The notes beneath the pieces are model-generated. The model saw nothing but the letters and a program-made list of their open reading frames with translations, made no database searches and was not told the origin of the DNA. From Nocardia higoensis (GTDB lineage Bacteria > Actinomycetota > Actinomycetes > Mycobacteriales > Mycobacteriaceae), in NCBI RefSeq assembly GCF_015477835.1, contig NZ_JADLQN010000003.1, positions 496,001 through 560,000 on the forward strand: DNA of 64,000 nt, in the 5' to 3' direction. Shown here one piece after another: positions 8,837 through 16,206 of the stretch (position 1 is the first letter of the stretch; every line of letters starts with the position of its first letter). Both the position numbers and the translations under genes were made by a program.

Positions 8837-8875
8837 CGAAGGCCGTCGCCGAACTCGATTCGGCGGCGGCCTTCG
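8837..8875 (+). terminator. Hairpin after the SDR gene
   Basis: CGAAGGCCGTCGCCG pairs with CGGCGGCGGCCTTCG at 14 of 15 positions across a nine-base loop, 25 bases after the SDR stop. It sits between two convergent genes and may serve both. Confidence 0.75.
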
Positions 8876-8955
8876 CCGTTCCCGCGCCGGAATGCCCGCC
8901 CGGTGCGCAACAGTCGGGCGGCCCGTTCGTGCCCCCGGCGTCGCCGACGACCGGG

Positions 8956-9774
8956 TCAGTCCTCGGGACGGTGACCGATTCCCAGCAAGGCGGTCGTCGT
9001 CAGCGGGGCGTTCGGCCGGTAGTTCTCCTCGAGGTAGGCGCACATGATCTCCGCGTGCCGTCGCCACTCCACCTCGCCGACCTCGTGACGCATCAGTGTC
9101 AGCGGCGCGCTGCCCCGCAGCATGTGCTCGAGGAAGCTGACGGCACTCGGGAATGTCACCGTGCTGGTGTGGCGCTGGATGGAGACCCCGGCGAAGCCGG
9201 CATCGCGCATCTCGCTCGCGAAGACCTCCGGATTCTCCAGGCTCGAGTAGACCGGCGCGGGCTCTTCGGTGATCGATCCGGCCGCGCACAGCGCCGCGTA
9301 CACCGTCCGCATCAGCGAGGACTCCGCGACCGGCGCCCAGCTGGACACGACCGCGCCACCACCGGGCCGCAACACCCGGAACATCTCCGCGAAGCCACGG
9401 CGGCGGTCGGGAAACAACATCAGGCCGAACATCGAGAAGGCGGCGTCGAACGACGCGTCGGCGTAGGGCAGGTGCTGACCGTCGCCGAGCCGAACCTCGA
9501 CGTTGCCGAAACCGGCGGCCTCGGCCTGCTCACGCAGCAGCCGCACCATCTCCGGGGAGAAGTCGACCGCCTGTACCTCGGCGACCCGCGGCGCCGCGAG
9601 CAGCGTCAGTGTGCCGGGCCCGGCGGCCACATCCAGCACCCGGGATCGGGCGTCGACGCCGACGAGTTCGAGCGCTCGCGCCGAATAGGTCGACATCTGC
9701 CTGCGGGAGTACGAAGCGTAGCCTTCGGCGGCCAGATCCCATGTCTTCGCCGCCGGCAGCGGGATACTGGACAT
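8956..9774 (-). CDS. Class I SAM-dependent methyltransferase
   Basis: This 272-residue protein has the Rossmann methyltransferase motifs: VLDVAAGPGTLTLLA (motif I, about residue 47), VQAVDFSPEMV (motif II) and ASFDAAFSMFGLMLFPD followed by RVLRPGGGAVVSSW (post-I and motif IV region). The rest is a helical substrate cap. The ATG at 9774 is preferred because AAAGGA lies about ten bases upstream; the GTG 27 bases further up has no ribosome binding site. It converges on the SDR gene and stands alone on the minus strand, with a 71-base gap from the gene at 9846. The substrate cannot be told. Confidence 0.83.
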   Translation of the reverse strand: MSSIPLPAAKTWDLAAEGYASYSRRQMSTYSARALELVGVDARSRVLDVAAGPGTLTLLAAPRVAEVQAVDFSPEMVRLLREQAEAAGFGNVEVRLGDGQHLPYADASFDAAFSMFGLMLFPDRRRGFAEMFRVLRPGGGAVVSSWAPVAESSLMRTVYAALCAAGSITEEPAPVYSSLENPEVFASEMRDAGFAGVSIQRHTSTVTFPSAVSFLEHMLRGSAPLTLMRHEVGEVEWRRHAEIMCAYLEENYRPNAPLTTTALLGIGHRPED

Positions 9775-9845
9775 GTCTGCCGGATTCCTTTCGACCGACA
9801 CAGGCTATCCGGCAGCGCGCCCCCGCACGCGTCGAGGGCGAAGAT

Positions 9846-10373
9846 TCAGGCGGCCAGCAGCATGGCCAGCACCGCGGTATCCGGATCGCTGATCGGATCC
9901 AGCCCGACCCGGCTGACCAGCGAGGTGACCGTGCCGTCGGCCTCCGCCTCCGCCCAGGCCGCGCGATGTTCGAGCCCCAGGTGCGGCACCCCGGGCAGCA
10001 GCACGCAGCCCGAGGCCGCGCCCACGCACTCCGGTAGCGAAGGACTGGTCTCGGCAGGCGGGTGCAGCATCAGCAGCGCGGGCGGAATGTGCGCGGCGAA
10101 CGCGCCCGGTTCCAGGGCCTGTTCTCCCAGTACCGGTCCCTCGGCCAGCACCATGCCCACCGTGCCGGGACGCGGATCGTCGGGCAACTCCTCGCGTACC
10201 CCGAAGACCGTCGTGGTCGGCAGCAGGCCGGGCAGCGAGGCCACCCGCACCGCGAGCACCAGCACCTGCGCCCATTCCTTGGTGGTGTCGGGCCAGCGCC
10301 CGGAGATGATGAACCCACGCAGGCTGCCGTGGGCGTGGAACGGGGTGATACCGATGGAGTCGCCGATCGTCAT
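9846..10373 (-). CDS. Conserved hypothetical protein downstream of sodA
   Basis: This 175-residue protein starts MTIGDSIGITPFHAHG and has no signal peptide, membrane helix or catalytic motif that I recognise. It alternates hydrophobic strands with Pro-rich turns (LPGLLPTTTVFG, LLMLHPPAETSPSLPE). The ATG at 10373 is well supported by GGGAGG seven bases upstream. In M. tuberculosis a similar-sized gene, Rv3847, lies next to sodA, so this may be its counterpart; that is positional inference from memory. The function is unknown. Confidence 0.6.
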   Translation of the reverse strand: MTIGDSIGITPFHAHGSLRGFIISGRWPDTTKEWAQVLVLAVRVASLPGLLPTTTVFGVREELPDDPRPGTVGMVLAEGPVLGEQALEPGAFAAHIPPALLMLHPPAETSPSLPECVGAASGCVLLPGVPHLGLEHRAAWAEAEADGTVTSLVSRVGLDPISDPDTAVLAMLLAA

Positions 10374-10506
10374 GTCTGTGCCTCCCGAACTCCGGCTACC
10401 GGGGGCGGCGGTGCCCATCCGCGAAATGTCTGGATCCCGAGAATGACCGATACGTCATTTGGCACACAAGTACCAGTGAGTGCCAGATGAGGTACGAAAC
10501 GACGAA

Positions 10507-10538
10507 GCCGCGGCCTCCTCGGGTGAGGAGACCGCGGC
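10507..10538 (-). terminator. Hairpin downstream of sodA
   Basis: GCCGCGGCCTCCTC and GAGGAGACCGCGGC form a 14-base stem with one mismatch and a GGGT loop, starting 40 bases beyond the sodA stop on the minus strand. Confidence 0.7.
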
Positions 10539-10577
10539 CATGTGTGCTCCGGCTGCCACCGGGCGGGTGCTACCGGA

Positions 10578-11198
10578 TCAGAAGACCAGGCCCTTGCCCT
10601 GGCCGACGGCGCGCGCGAAGCGATCCTGCACATCGGCCCAGTTGACGACATTCCAGAAGGCCGTCACGTAGTCGGCCTTGACGTTCTTGTACTGCAGGTA
10701 GAAGGCGTGCTCCCACATGTCGACCTGCAGCAGCGGGATGATGCCCAGCGGCACGTTGGCCTGCTGGTCGTAGAGCTGGAAGGTCAGCAGCTTCTGGCCG
10801 AGGGTGTCGTAGCCGAGCACCGCCCAGCCCGAGCCCTGCAGGCCGTTGGCGGCGGCGGTGAACTGGGCGCGGAACTTGTCGAACGAGCCGAACTGGTCGT
10901 CGATGGCCGCGGCGAGCTCGCCGACCGGCTTGTCGCCACCGTTGGGGGACAGGTTCTTCCACCAGATCGAGTGGTTGACGTGGCCGCCGAGGTGGAAGGC
11001 CAGGTTCTTCTCGTGCAGGAAGATGGCGCTGTGGTCGCCGGCCTCGCGAGCGGCTTCCAGCTTCTCCAGCGCGGTGTTCACACCGGCGACGTAGGCCGCG
11101 TGGTGCTTGGAGTGGTGGATCTCGTTGATCTGCCCGGAGATATGGGGCTCCAGAGCGCTGTAGTCGTAGTCCAGATCTGGCAGCGTGTACTCAGCCAC
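10578..11198 (-). CDS. sodA: Superoxide dismutase (Fe/Mn family), SodA
   Basis: SodA converts superoxide to oxygen and hydrogen peroxide. This 206-residue protein closely follows mycobacterial SodA along its whole length. The four metal ligands are in place: His28 (EIHHSKHH), His76 (HVNHSIWW), Asp160 and His164 (DMWEH). Residue 145 is Gln (YDQQAN), whereas M. tuberculosis FeSOD has His; Gln there is usual for manganese-type enzymes. No signal peptide is present, although mycobacterial SodA is nonetheless found outside the cell. The GTG start follows GGAAGGGACATC. A seven-base hairpin lies in the leader at 11226-11245. Confidence 0.95.
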   Translation of the reverse strand: MAEYTLPDLDYDYSALEPHISGQINEIHHSKHHAAYVAGVNTALEKLEAAREAGDHSAIFLHEKNLAFHLGGHVNHSIWWKNLSPNGGDKPVGELAAAIDDQFGSFDKFRAQFTAAANGLQGSGWAVLGYDTLGQKLLTFQLYDQQANVPLGIIPLLQVDMWEHAFYLQYKNVKADYVTAFWNVVNWADVQDRFARAVGQGKGLVF

Positions 11199-11225
11199 GA
11201 TGTCCCTTCCTCGATGTCGGGCTGT

Positions 11226-11245
11226 GGCGCCCGGTTGTGGGCGCC
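11226..11245 (-). promoter_or_regulatory. Hairpin in the sodA 5' leader
   Basis: GGCGCCC and GGGCGCC flank the loop GGTTGT, ending 28 bases before the sodA start codon. A perfect GC-rich stem this close to the ribosome binding site could stabilise the mRNA or tune translation. Confidence 0.4.
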
Positions 11246-11483
11246 CCAGCCATCATTCGTACACCCGCTCGGTACCAACTCACCCGTACGCCCCGGTGTT
11301 CCGCCCGTGATCGGGTGATCGACGGGCAACCGCGCGATTCCGCCGTCCACCGCGATCCGAGCGGGTGGCCCGGCCGCGGGCGGGGCCGGGCGGGTGCGGT
11401 TGCCCGAACCGGCGTCGGTGTCGCCGGAACAGGCGTTACCCGCCGGGACGAGCTGATCTTGGTTCCCGGCATGAACGATGTCA

Positions 11484-11511
11484 ATGACACCGATGTGGAC
11501 ATCGTTGTCAT
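11484..11511. promoter_or_regulatory. 28-base near-perfect palindrome, candidate operator
   Basis: ATGACACCGATGT and ACATCGTTGTCAT flank a two-base GG centre; 12 of 13 pairs match. It lies 286 bases upstream of the sodA start and 41 bases past the stop of the next minus-strand gene. Its moderate GC content and length suit a dimeric regulator site better than a terminator. Confidence 0.45.
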
Positions 11512-11552
11512 GCGGATCCGACCGTCATGTGGCCGATTTCACGCACTCCCGG

Positions 11553-12164
11553 TCACAGCGGCGGGATGATCTCGAACTCGAGCGTGCGCGGATCGCCCTT
11601 GTCGTGGGCCTGCCACCACCGCGCGCCGTTGGCGATGAAGTCGGCCAGCGGAATCTCGGTGCCCGACCGGTCGTGGATGGTGAGGTCGTCGAACCACACC
11701 CGCACGTCGAGTTCACGCGGATTGGTGCCCTCTTCCTGGGAGAACTCCAGGACGTGGGCGCTCACCCTGTCCTCGACCACGGTGTCGAAGCTGAGCAGCT
11801 CGCGCCACAGGGCCCAGCCGCTGTCGTCGACGTCGATGTACTCCCAGCCGTGCAGGCGGCCGCCGCCGAAACTGCGAATCGCCCTGGCCAGGCCGTCGAT
11901 GGTCAGCGGAAGCACGTCCGGCGGCGCGTCTCCCCAGGCGTGTACGCGCAGCGAGGCGGCGATGCGGGTGACGCCGCTGAAGGTCAGGCGCAGTGGCCGT
12001 TCGCGGGGGGCGTCGCCGTTCTCCGGAAGCACCGGAACGCCGAGGTCGAGCACCAATCGTGCCGCGGCCGGGTCGACATCGGCATTGAGGCAGACCGCCT
12101 CGGCGAGCGCGGTGTTGAGTCCGTCGGCATCGAATCCATCGCGAAGCCCCCTGGTCTGAGTCAT
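11553..12164 (-). CDS. Conserved hypothetical protein
   Basis: This 203-residue soluble protein has no signal peptide or membrane segment. It is rich in acidic residues and aromatic strands (FGGGRLHGWEYIDVDD, DVRVWFDDLTIHDRSG), consistent with an all-beta fold. Two regions look like repeated ligand-domain strands but no known motif appears. The ATG at 12164 begins MTQTRGLRDGFDADG. It sits between sodA and the Cys-rich leader region, transcribed towards sodA with a 354-base gap, so cotranscription is doubtful. Function unknown. Confidence 0.65.
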   Translation of the reverse strand: MTQTRGLRDGFDADGLNTALAEAVCLNADVDPAAARLVLDLGVPVLPENGDAPRERPLRLTFSGVTRIAASLRVHAWGDAPPDVLPLTIDGLARAIRSFGGGRLHGWEYIDVDDSGWALWRELLSFDTVVEDRVSAHVLEFSQEEGTNPRELDVRVWFDDLTIHDRSGTEIPLADFIANGARWWQAHDKGDPRTLEFEIIPPL

Positions 12165-12492
12165 GCGCCCAGGCTAGCGAGACAGGGGGCCTTGATGCGA
12201 GATTTCGCCTTTTCGTTACGTCGTGGCTCGGATGGAACCGATCCGGCGATCGTCGCGTCCAAGTAGTTGTCGGATTCCGTACGGGCCGACCGGTGCCGGG
12301 ATGCCGCGGCGGCGCCGGGCCCGCGGCCACCCGGCCCGCGGGTGAGGGGCTGCGCCGCCGGATTCCGAGGCGTCGGCGGGCGATCGCTCCGGGATGTTCT
12401 AGGAGGGGAGTCCCGGATCGATCGTCCGCGACGCCCGTTCCCGGCGCTCGGTGATCCGGCTTCCGGGCACCGTCGTTCATCGCGGGTTTGCT
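12165..12492. other. Gene-free stretch with GC-rich inverted repeat
   Basis: This left part of a 561-base divergent spacer contains CCCGCGG at 12320-12326 and CCGCGGG at 12336-12342, a possible hairpin. No gene is supported. The promoter of the minus-strand gene at 11553 must lie near its left end. Confidence 0.4.
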
Positions 12493-12498
12493 TATAGT
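12493..12498 (+). promoter_or_regulatory. TATAGT -10 element
   Basis: TATAGT lies eight bases before the GTG at 12507, the spacing expected when transcription starts at the start codon itself. The -35 region is not conserved, as is common in this group. Confidence 0.55.
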
Positions 12499-12506
12499 TC
12501 GCCCCT

Positions 12507-12566
12507 GTGAATCCCGGTCCGGCGATAGCTGCCGCCTGTGGATCAGGTTGTGGATTATGTGGATAA
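12507..12566 (+). CDS. Predicted leaderless Cys-codon-rich small ORF upstream of the rhodanese gene
   Basis: The GTG at 12507 opens a 19-codon frame reading MNPGPAIAAACGSGCGLCG and stopping at TAA 12564-12566. Three TGT-GGA (Cys-Gly) codon pairs fall in its last nine codons. It starts eight bases after TATAGT, so it would be translated without a leader. The next gene downstream encodes a sulphurtransferase. In mycobacteria, leaderless short ORFs ending in Cys codons are known to attenuate downstream sulphur genes (from memory). The TGTGGA stretch can pair with CCACAG at 12589-12594 and CCACAGG at 12633-12639, which is the kind of alternative pairing attenuation needs. The same bases also read as DnaA boxes, so the identity is not settled. 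Confidence 0.45.
   Translation: MNPGPAIAAACGSGCGLCG
12537..12566 (+). repeat. Three DnaA-box-like nonamers
   Basis: TGTGGATCA (12537), TGTGGATTA (12549) and TGTGGATAA (12558) follow one another, the last a perfect reverse complement of TTATCCACA and the last two abutting. A weaker site, ATATGCACA, lies at 12578. No dnaA, dnaN or other origin gene is in the window. The repeats also supply the Cys codons of the small ORF at 12507. Confidence 0.4.
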
Positions 12567-12725
12567 CTTCGACGAAGATATGCACAGGCCACAGCGAACA
12601 GGGCACGGACCGGCCATGGCGGAGAAAACAGACCACAGGTCGGGAAAATGGTTTGCGCGGATACCGCTGCTCCCGGTCGGCCCGGGTATCTCCCCGCGCG
12701 GCGGGACACATGGCAGGATCGAACT

Positions 12726-13100
12726 GTGAGGAGCTCGGAAATTCCGTCGGCCCAGGTGGCCGAGGTGCCCGGCGAATTCGACACGCCCGTCCCCTCGGAG
12801 CACTCGGGCGGACGGCGCGCCATCCTGCTCGATGTGCGCGAGGAAGACGAATGGCAGTCGGGCCACGCGCCGGGGGCCGTCAACATCCCGATGGTCGATG
12901 TGCCCGCGCGCGTCGACGAACTGGACTACGACAGCGAGATCTACGTGATCTGCCGTCAGGGTGGACGCTCGATCGAAGTCGCCGTGTACCTGGCCCATGT
13001 CGGCTTCGAGACTGTGCAGGTCGAAGGCGGCATGGTGGCCTGGCAGCAGATCGGTCGCCCGCTGGTCGCGGAGGGAGACCGACAGGCGAAGATCTACTGA
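12726..13100 (+). CDS. Rhodanese-like domain protein (sulphurtransferase)
   Basis: This 124-residue single-domain rhodanese would carry a persulphide on its active-site Cys in the loop CRQGGRS (about residue 82), matching the CRxGxRS pattern of thiosulphate sulphurtransferases. The substrate-side signature LLDVREEDEWQSGHAPGA lies near residue 35, and the C-terminal GGMVAWQQIGRPL is typical. The GTG start at 12726 is preceded by CAGGATCGAACT, giving either a leaderless start or a weak ribosome binding site. The upstream 220 bases hold a Cys-codon-rich small ORF that may control it. Just past the stop begins a 14-base tandem repeat. The physiological sulphur donor is unknown. Confidence 0.88.
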   Translation: MRSSEIPSAQVAEVPGEFDTPVPSEHSGGRRAILLDVREEDEWQSGHAPGAVNIPMVDVPARVDELDYDSEIYVICRQGGRSIEVAVYLAHVGFETVQVEGGMVAWQQIGRPLVAEGDRQAKIY

Positions 13101-13125
13101 CGGCGATCTTCGCGACAGTGATCTC

Positions 13126-13199
13126 CTGACAGCGATCTACTGACCGACAGCGGTCTACTGACAGCGGTTTACTGACAGCGATGTACTGACAGCGGTCTA
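13126..13199 (+). repeat. 14-base tandem repeat array
   Basis: Five head-to-tail copies of CTGACAGCGRTNTA, the second expanded by four bases (CGAC), begin 25 bases after the rhodanese stop. A related but degenerate copy covers the stop codon itself. Each unit contains TGA in one frame. It may be a variable-number array. Confidence 0.85.
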
Positions 13200-13218
13200 C
13201 CGATGGCGAAGGGCGGGA

Positions 13219-14331
13219 ATGCGCGGTGAGTCCAGTGGGAGTGAGTTCGGTGGTGCGGTGAGTTCGGTAGTTCAGCCGTGTGCGCGCTGCGGTGCGCGAT
13301 GGGCGGTCCAGACGGCGCCGATGCACTGGTGCCCGCGTTGTCGCGGCGTGCTGCTCTCGCCGGGGCCCATCGACGCGCCCGCGCAGCGCCGCAATTACCG
13401 CTGGGTCGCACGAAAACCGGATCACCGGTCCGCACGTCAGGCGAACCGATCCGCTCGGCCCCGATCGCTCGGGCCGACGCCGCGCTATCGCGAGATCCCG
13501 CGCTGGGGCCTGCGCGATGTCCCCGCGGCAGCCGCGCCGGCGAGCCACCACCGCGTGGAGCGCTACGCGCCGAGGGCCGAACGGCTGCTGCTGATCACCG
13601 CATCGCTGTTCGGCGCGGCCGCGCTCGCCGAGACCGTGCGCTATCTCGTCCTGCTGCGTAACCGGACCCGCTTGATCGACCCCACGGTGCTCGCCGTCTC
13701 CGATGTCCTCGTCTGGATCTGCTCGATCGGCGCGGCGGTGTCCGCGCTGACCGCCGCGGTGGCACTGACCGGCTGGCTGGTACGCCTGCGCAGACGCGCC
13801 TACGCGCGCTCGGGCGCCACCGACCCGCGCTCGCCGATCGCCATCGCCTTCGGCTGTCTGGTGCCGGTGGTCAATCTGCTGTGGCCGGGGGTATACCTCA
13901 TCGAAGCCGCCGGCGCCCATGAGGATCCTCGGCTGGCGCGTGCGGTGCGGATCTGGTGGTTCGCCTGGGTGGCGGACGGGCTGCTGGTGGCGGCCGCGCT
14001 GCTGTGGCGCACCGCCGATTCGCTGCAGGTGCAGGCCGACGGTGTCGCTTTCACGGCGTTCACCGACGCATTCGCCGCCGGGGTCGCGGTGCTGACGCTG
14101 GCCGTGGTGCGGCACTTCGACGGCCGGGATCTGCGCGGTCGTGCCAGGATGGCCCATCGGTGGGTGGTCACCGTCGACCCGGCGGTGCCGGTCATCGCGC
14201 CGGTGCAGGCCGGTTCCGAACCCCGGGATGCGGACGAGGACGCGATGACCGAGGATCGACGGATCGACAACGGCGAGCAGGACCGGTCCTACGAGCAGGA
14301 TCGGCTGCGGAAGGAGGTCGTGGCCAAGTGA
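13219..14331 (+). CDS. DUF4328 domain membrane protein with N-terminal zinc ribbon
   Basis: This protein of up to 370 residues begins with a four-Cys zinc-ribbon-like segment (CARCGARW...HWCPRC, about residues 21-42), then a basic linker, then the DUF4328 membrane region with about six helices (125-320) including RSPIAIAFGCLVPVVNLLWPG. The tail is charged and disordered. The start is uncertain: the ATG at 13219 has AAGGGCGGG nearby, while a GTG at 13258 lies directly before the zinc ribbon. Its TGA overlaps the GTG of the glycerophosphodiesterase gene by four bases. M. tuberculosis Rv3843c next to glpQ1 is the likely counterpart (from memory). Function is unknown. Confidence 0.8.
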   Translation: MRGESSGSEFGGAVSSVVQPCARCGARWAVQTAPMHWCPRCRGVLLSPGPIDAPAQRRNYRWVARKPDHRSARQANRSARPRSLGPTPRYREIPRWGLRDVPAAAAPASHHRVERYAPRAERLLLITASLFGAAALAETVRYLVLLRNRTRLIDPTVLAVSDVLVWICSIGAAVSALTAAVALTGWLVRLRRRAYARSGATDPRSPIAIAFGCLVPVVNLLWPGVYLIEAAGAHEDPRLARAVRIWWFAWVADGLLVAAALLWRTADSLQVQADGVAFTAFTDAFAAGVAVLTLAVVRHFDGRDLRGRARMAHRWVVTVDPAVPVIAPVQAGSEPRDADEDAMTEDRRIDNGEQDRSYEQDRLRKEVVAK

Positions 14332-15095
14332 GCCGGGGTAATCGCGCGCCGTTCGTCGTCGCGCACCGGGGGGCGTCGGCGGTGCGGCCCGAACACACCC
14401 TCGCGGCGTACGAGCTGGCGCTGACCGAGGGGGCCGACGGTGTGGAATGCGATGTCCGGCTCACCAGGGACGGACATCTGGTCTGCGTGCACGATCGCAC
14501 TGTCGACCGTACCTCCTCGGGCACGGGCCTGGTCAGCGAGCTGACCCTGGACGAGCTGAAGAATCTCGACTTCGGCGCCGACGGCGAACCCGCCTCGGTG
14601 CTGACCCTCGGCGAACTCATCGAACTCGTTCTCGACTGGCGCAGCAGACCCACCAAGCTGTTCATCGAGACCAAGCACCCGGTCCGCTACGGCGGGCTGG
14701 TGGAGAACAAAGTGCTCGCCGAGCTCCAGCGCTACGGGATCGCGACCCCGGCCTCGGCCGATCATTCCCGCGCGGTCGTCATGTCGTTCGCGGCGACCGC
14801 GGTGTGGCGCATCCGCCGGGCCGCTCCGCTGCTGCCGACCGTGTTGCTGGGTGAGTCCTCGCGCTATCTCGGTGGCGGCGCGGCAACGACGGTCGGCGCC
14901 ACGGCTGTCGGCCCCTCGGTCAAGACGCTGCGCGAGCACCCCGAACTGGTGGACAAGGCGGCGGCGGCCGGGCGGGCCACCTACTGCTGGACCGTGGACG
15001 AGGCCGCCGACGTCGAACTGTGCGCCGACCTGGGCGTCAGCTGGGTGGCGACGAACCATCCCGGCCGCACCAAGTCGCTGCTGACCGACCCCTGA
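14328..15095 (+). CDS. glpQ: Glycerophosphodiester phosphodiesterase
   Basis: This 255-residue cytosolic enzyme hydrolyses glycerophosphodiesters to glycerol-3-phosphate and an alcohol. The N-terminal GDPD signature is complete: AHRGASAVRPEHTLAAYE with catalytic His, then GADGVECDVRLTRDG with metal-binding Glu and Asp, and VCVHDRTVDRT with the second His. The TIM-barrel end CWTVDEAADVELCADLGV is also typical. The GTG start at 14328 overlaps the upstream stop as GTGA, so the two genes are coupled. No signal peptide is seen. Position matches M. tuberculosis glpQ1 beside bfrB (from memory). Confidence 0.93.
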   Translation: MSRGNRAPFVVAHRGASAVRPEHTLAAYELALTEGADGVECDVRLTRDGHLVCVHDRTVDRTSSGTGLVSELTLDELKNLDFGADGEPASVLTLGELIELVLDWRSRPTKLFIETKHPVRYGGLVENKVLAELQRYGIATPASADHSRAVVMSFAATAVWRIRRAAPLLPTVLLGESSRYLGGGAATTVGATAVGPSVKTLREHPELVDKAAAAGRATYCWTVDEAADVELCADLGVSWVATNHPGRTKSLLTDP

Positions 15096-15152
15096 TCGGC
15101 ACGCCGGGCGCGTTGTCCGCGTCACGGCGGCTGCGGTGTAGTTTGGGCGCTC

Positions 15153-16073
15153 GTGGGAAAGAGCAAGCGCAACAGTCCGAAGCCCGGAGGGAACCGGGCG
15201 CAGCGTCTCGCCGAGCGCAAGGCAGCGCTGGAGCAGGCGGCCCAGAGCGTGACCCGGCCGTTCGAGGGCCTGGCCGCCGAATGCGATCTGGTCGCCCTGC
15301 GTGAATTCGTGCCGTCCGCGACGGCCACGCTGCCGCTGGTCGACTCGGTGGCCGCCGAGCGCGAGGTCGTGCTCGGCACGGTGCTGCCGGGCGCGGTCGC
15401 GGCCCTGGTGCGCGCCGGTGAGCCGCCGGTGGGTTATGTCGGTGCGCAGGTGCAGTTCGCCGGCGCCGATCCCGGCTCGGATCTGGCCGCGTCGATTCTG
15501 TGGACGCAGTCGGCGGAGCCGGGCGATTCGCTGACCTCGGTGGAGAGCGTCGCGGGCGGACCGAAGCTGGCCGATGTGCTCGACCCGACAGCGAGCCTCG
15601 AGCTCACCGTCCATCAGGACTTCGATTGGTGGGTGCCCGAGGGCGTGACCCCCGACCCGCAGGTGGCCGCCACCATCGAGCAGGCCAAGCAGGCGATCAT
15701 GCCCTCGGCGCGGCTGGCGCTGGGCACGGATTCGATCGGCGCGGCCTGGTGGGTGGACGCGGGCGAGAAGGCGCACGTGCGTTGGGTGCGTCCAGAGGAC
15801 GAGGACGAGCTGATGGCGGCGCTGGCGCGGCTGCACGCGGCGGGCGGACTGCATCTGGGGGAGGGCTCGCGCTTCGCCGGTTCGTTCCGTACGCACGGCC
15901 TGCTGGTGCCGGTCTTCGATCTCGATCCCGAGCGTCATCCGAGCGAGTGGGAATCGCCCGCAAGGGATTTCGGTGCCCGACTGGTCGAGGCGCTGGCCGC
16001 GGGGACCGAGCTGACCGCCGACGAGCGCAGGTCCAGGGACGGGCTGCGGTCCCGCCAGGTCACGCTGCGCTGA
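15153..16073 (+). CDS. DUF5926 family protein
   Basis: This 306-residue soluble protein opens with a basic tail (MGKSKRNSPKPGGNRAQRLAERKAALEQ, quoted only in part: MGKSKRNSPKPGG), followed by a mixed alpha/beta body containing ELTVHQDFDWWVPEG and GAAWWVDAGEKAHVRW. It matches the actinobacterial DUF5926 family in length and start. The GTG start lies eight bases after a TAGTTT -10 element, suggesting a leaderless mRNA. It follows glpQ by 57 bases. No catalytic motif is recognisable and the function is unknown. Confidence 0.75.
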   Translation: MGKSKRNSPKPGGNRAQRLAERKAALEQAAQSVTRPFEGLAAECDLVALREFVPSATATLPLVDSVAAEREVVLGTVLPGAVAALVRAGEPPVGYVGAQVQFAGADPGSDLAASILWTQSAEPGDSLTSVESVAGGPKLADVLDPTASLELTVHQDFDWWVPEGVTPDPQVAATIEQAKQAIMPSARLALGTDSIGAAWWVDAGEKAHVRWVRPEDEDELMAALARLHAAGGLHLGEGSRFAGSFRTHGLLVPVFDLDPERHPSEWESPARDFGARLVEALAAGTELTADERRSRDGLRSRQVTLR

Positions 16074-16125
16074 AATCGGTGCGAGAAGTTTTGTGAAAAC
16101 GCCCTTTTTCTCATCGGCTCTGGGT

Positions 16126-16131
16126 TAGGTT
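16126..16131 (+). promoter_or_regulatory. TAGGTT -10-like element
   Basis: TAGGTT fits the TANNNT -10 pattern. It would start a transcript near 16138, about 70 bases before the small ORF and 180 bases before the hairpin. Confidence 0.35.
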
Positions 16132-16206
16132 CATCTCGTCGCCGCAAGGAGGCGCCGGGACAGGAAACCTCTGGACCCGGGATGATGAGGAAAGTAGGGA
16201 TCCACC

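Larger units (their letters stand above)
11199..11552. other. Intergenic region upstream of sodA
   Basis: This 354-base stretch holds the sodA leader and promoter at the left, a GC-rich middle without convincing coding signal, and a striking 28-base imperfect palindrome at 11484-11511. Short open frames exist but lack ribosome binding sites. Confidence 0.5.

Noticed and set aside
12500..12600. Chromosomal replication origin
   Set aside because: DnaA-like boxes are few and none of dnaA, dnaN, recF, gyrB or rpmH is nearby.
12538..12729. 63-codon frame from GTG 12538 that overlaps the rhodanese start by four bases
   Set aside because: Its third codon positions are poor in G/C compared with real genes here, it starts inside repeated TGTGGAT motifs and has no ribosome binding site; the overlap can arise by chance.
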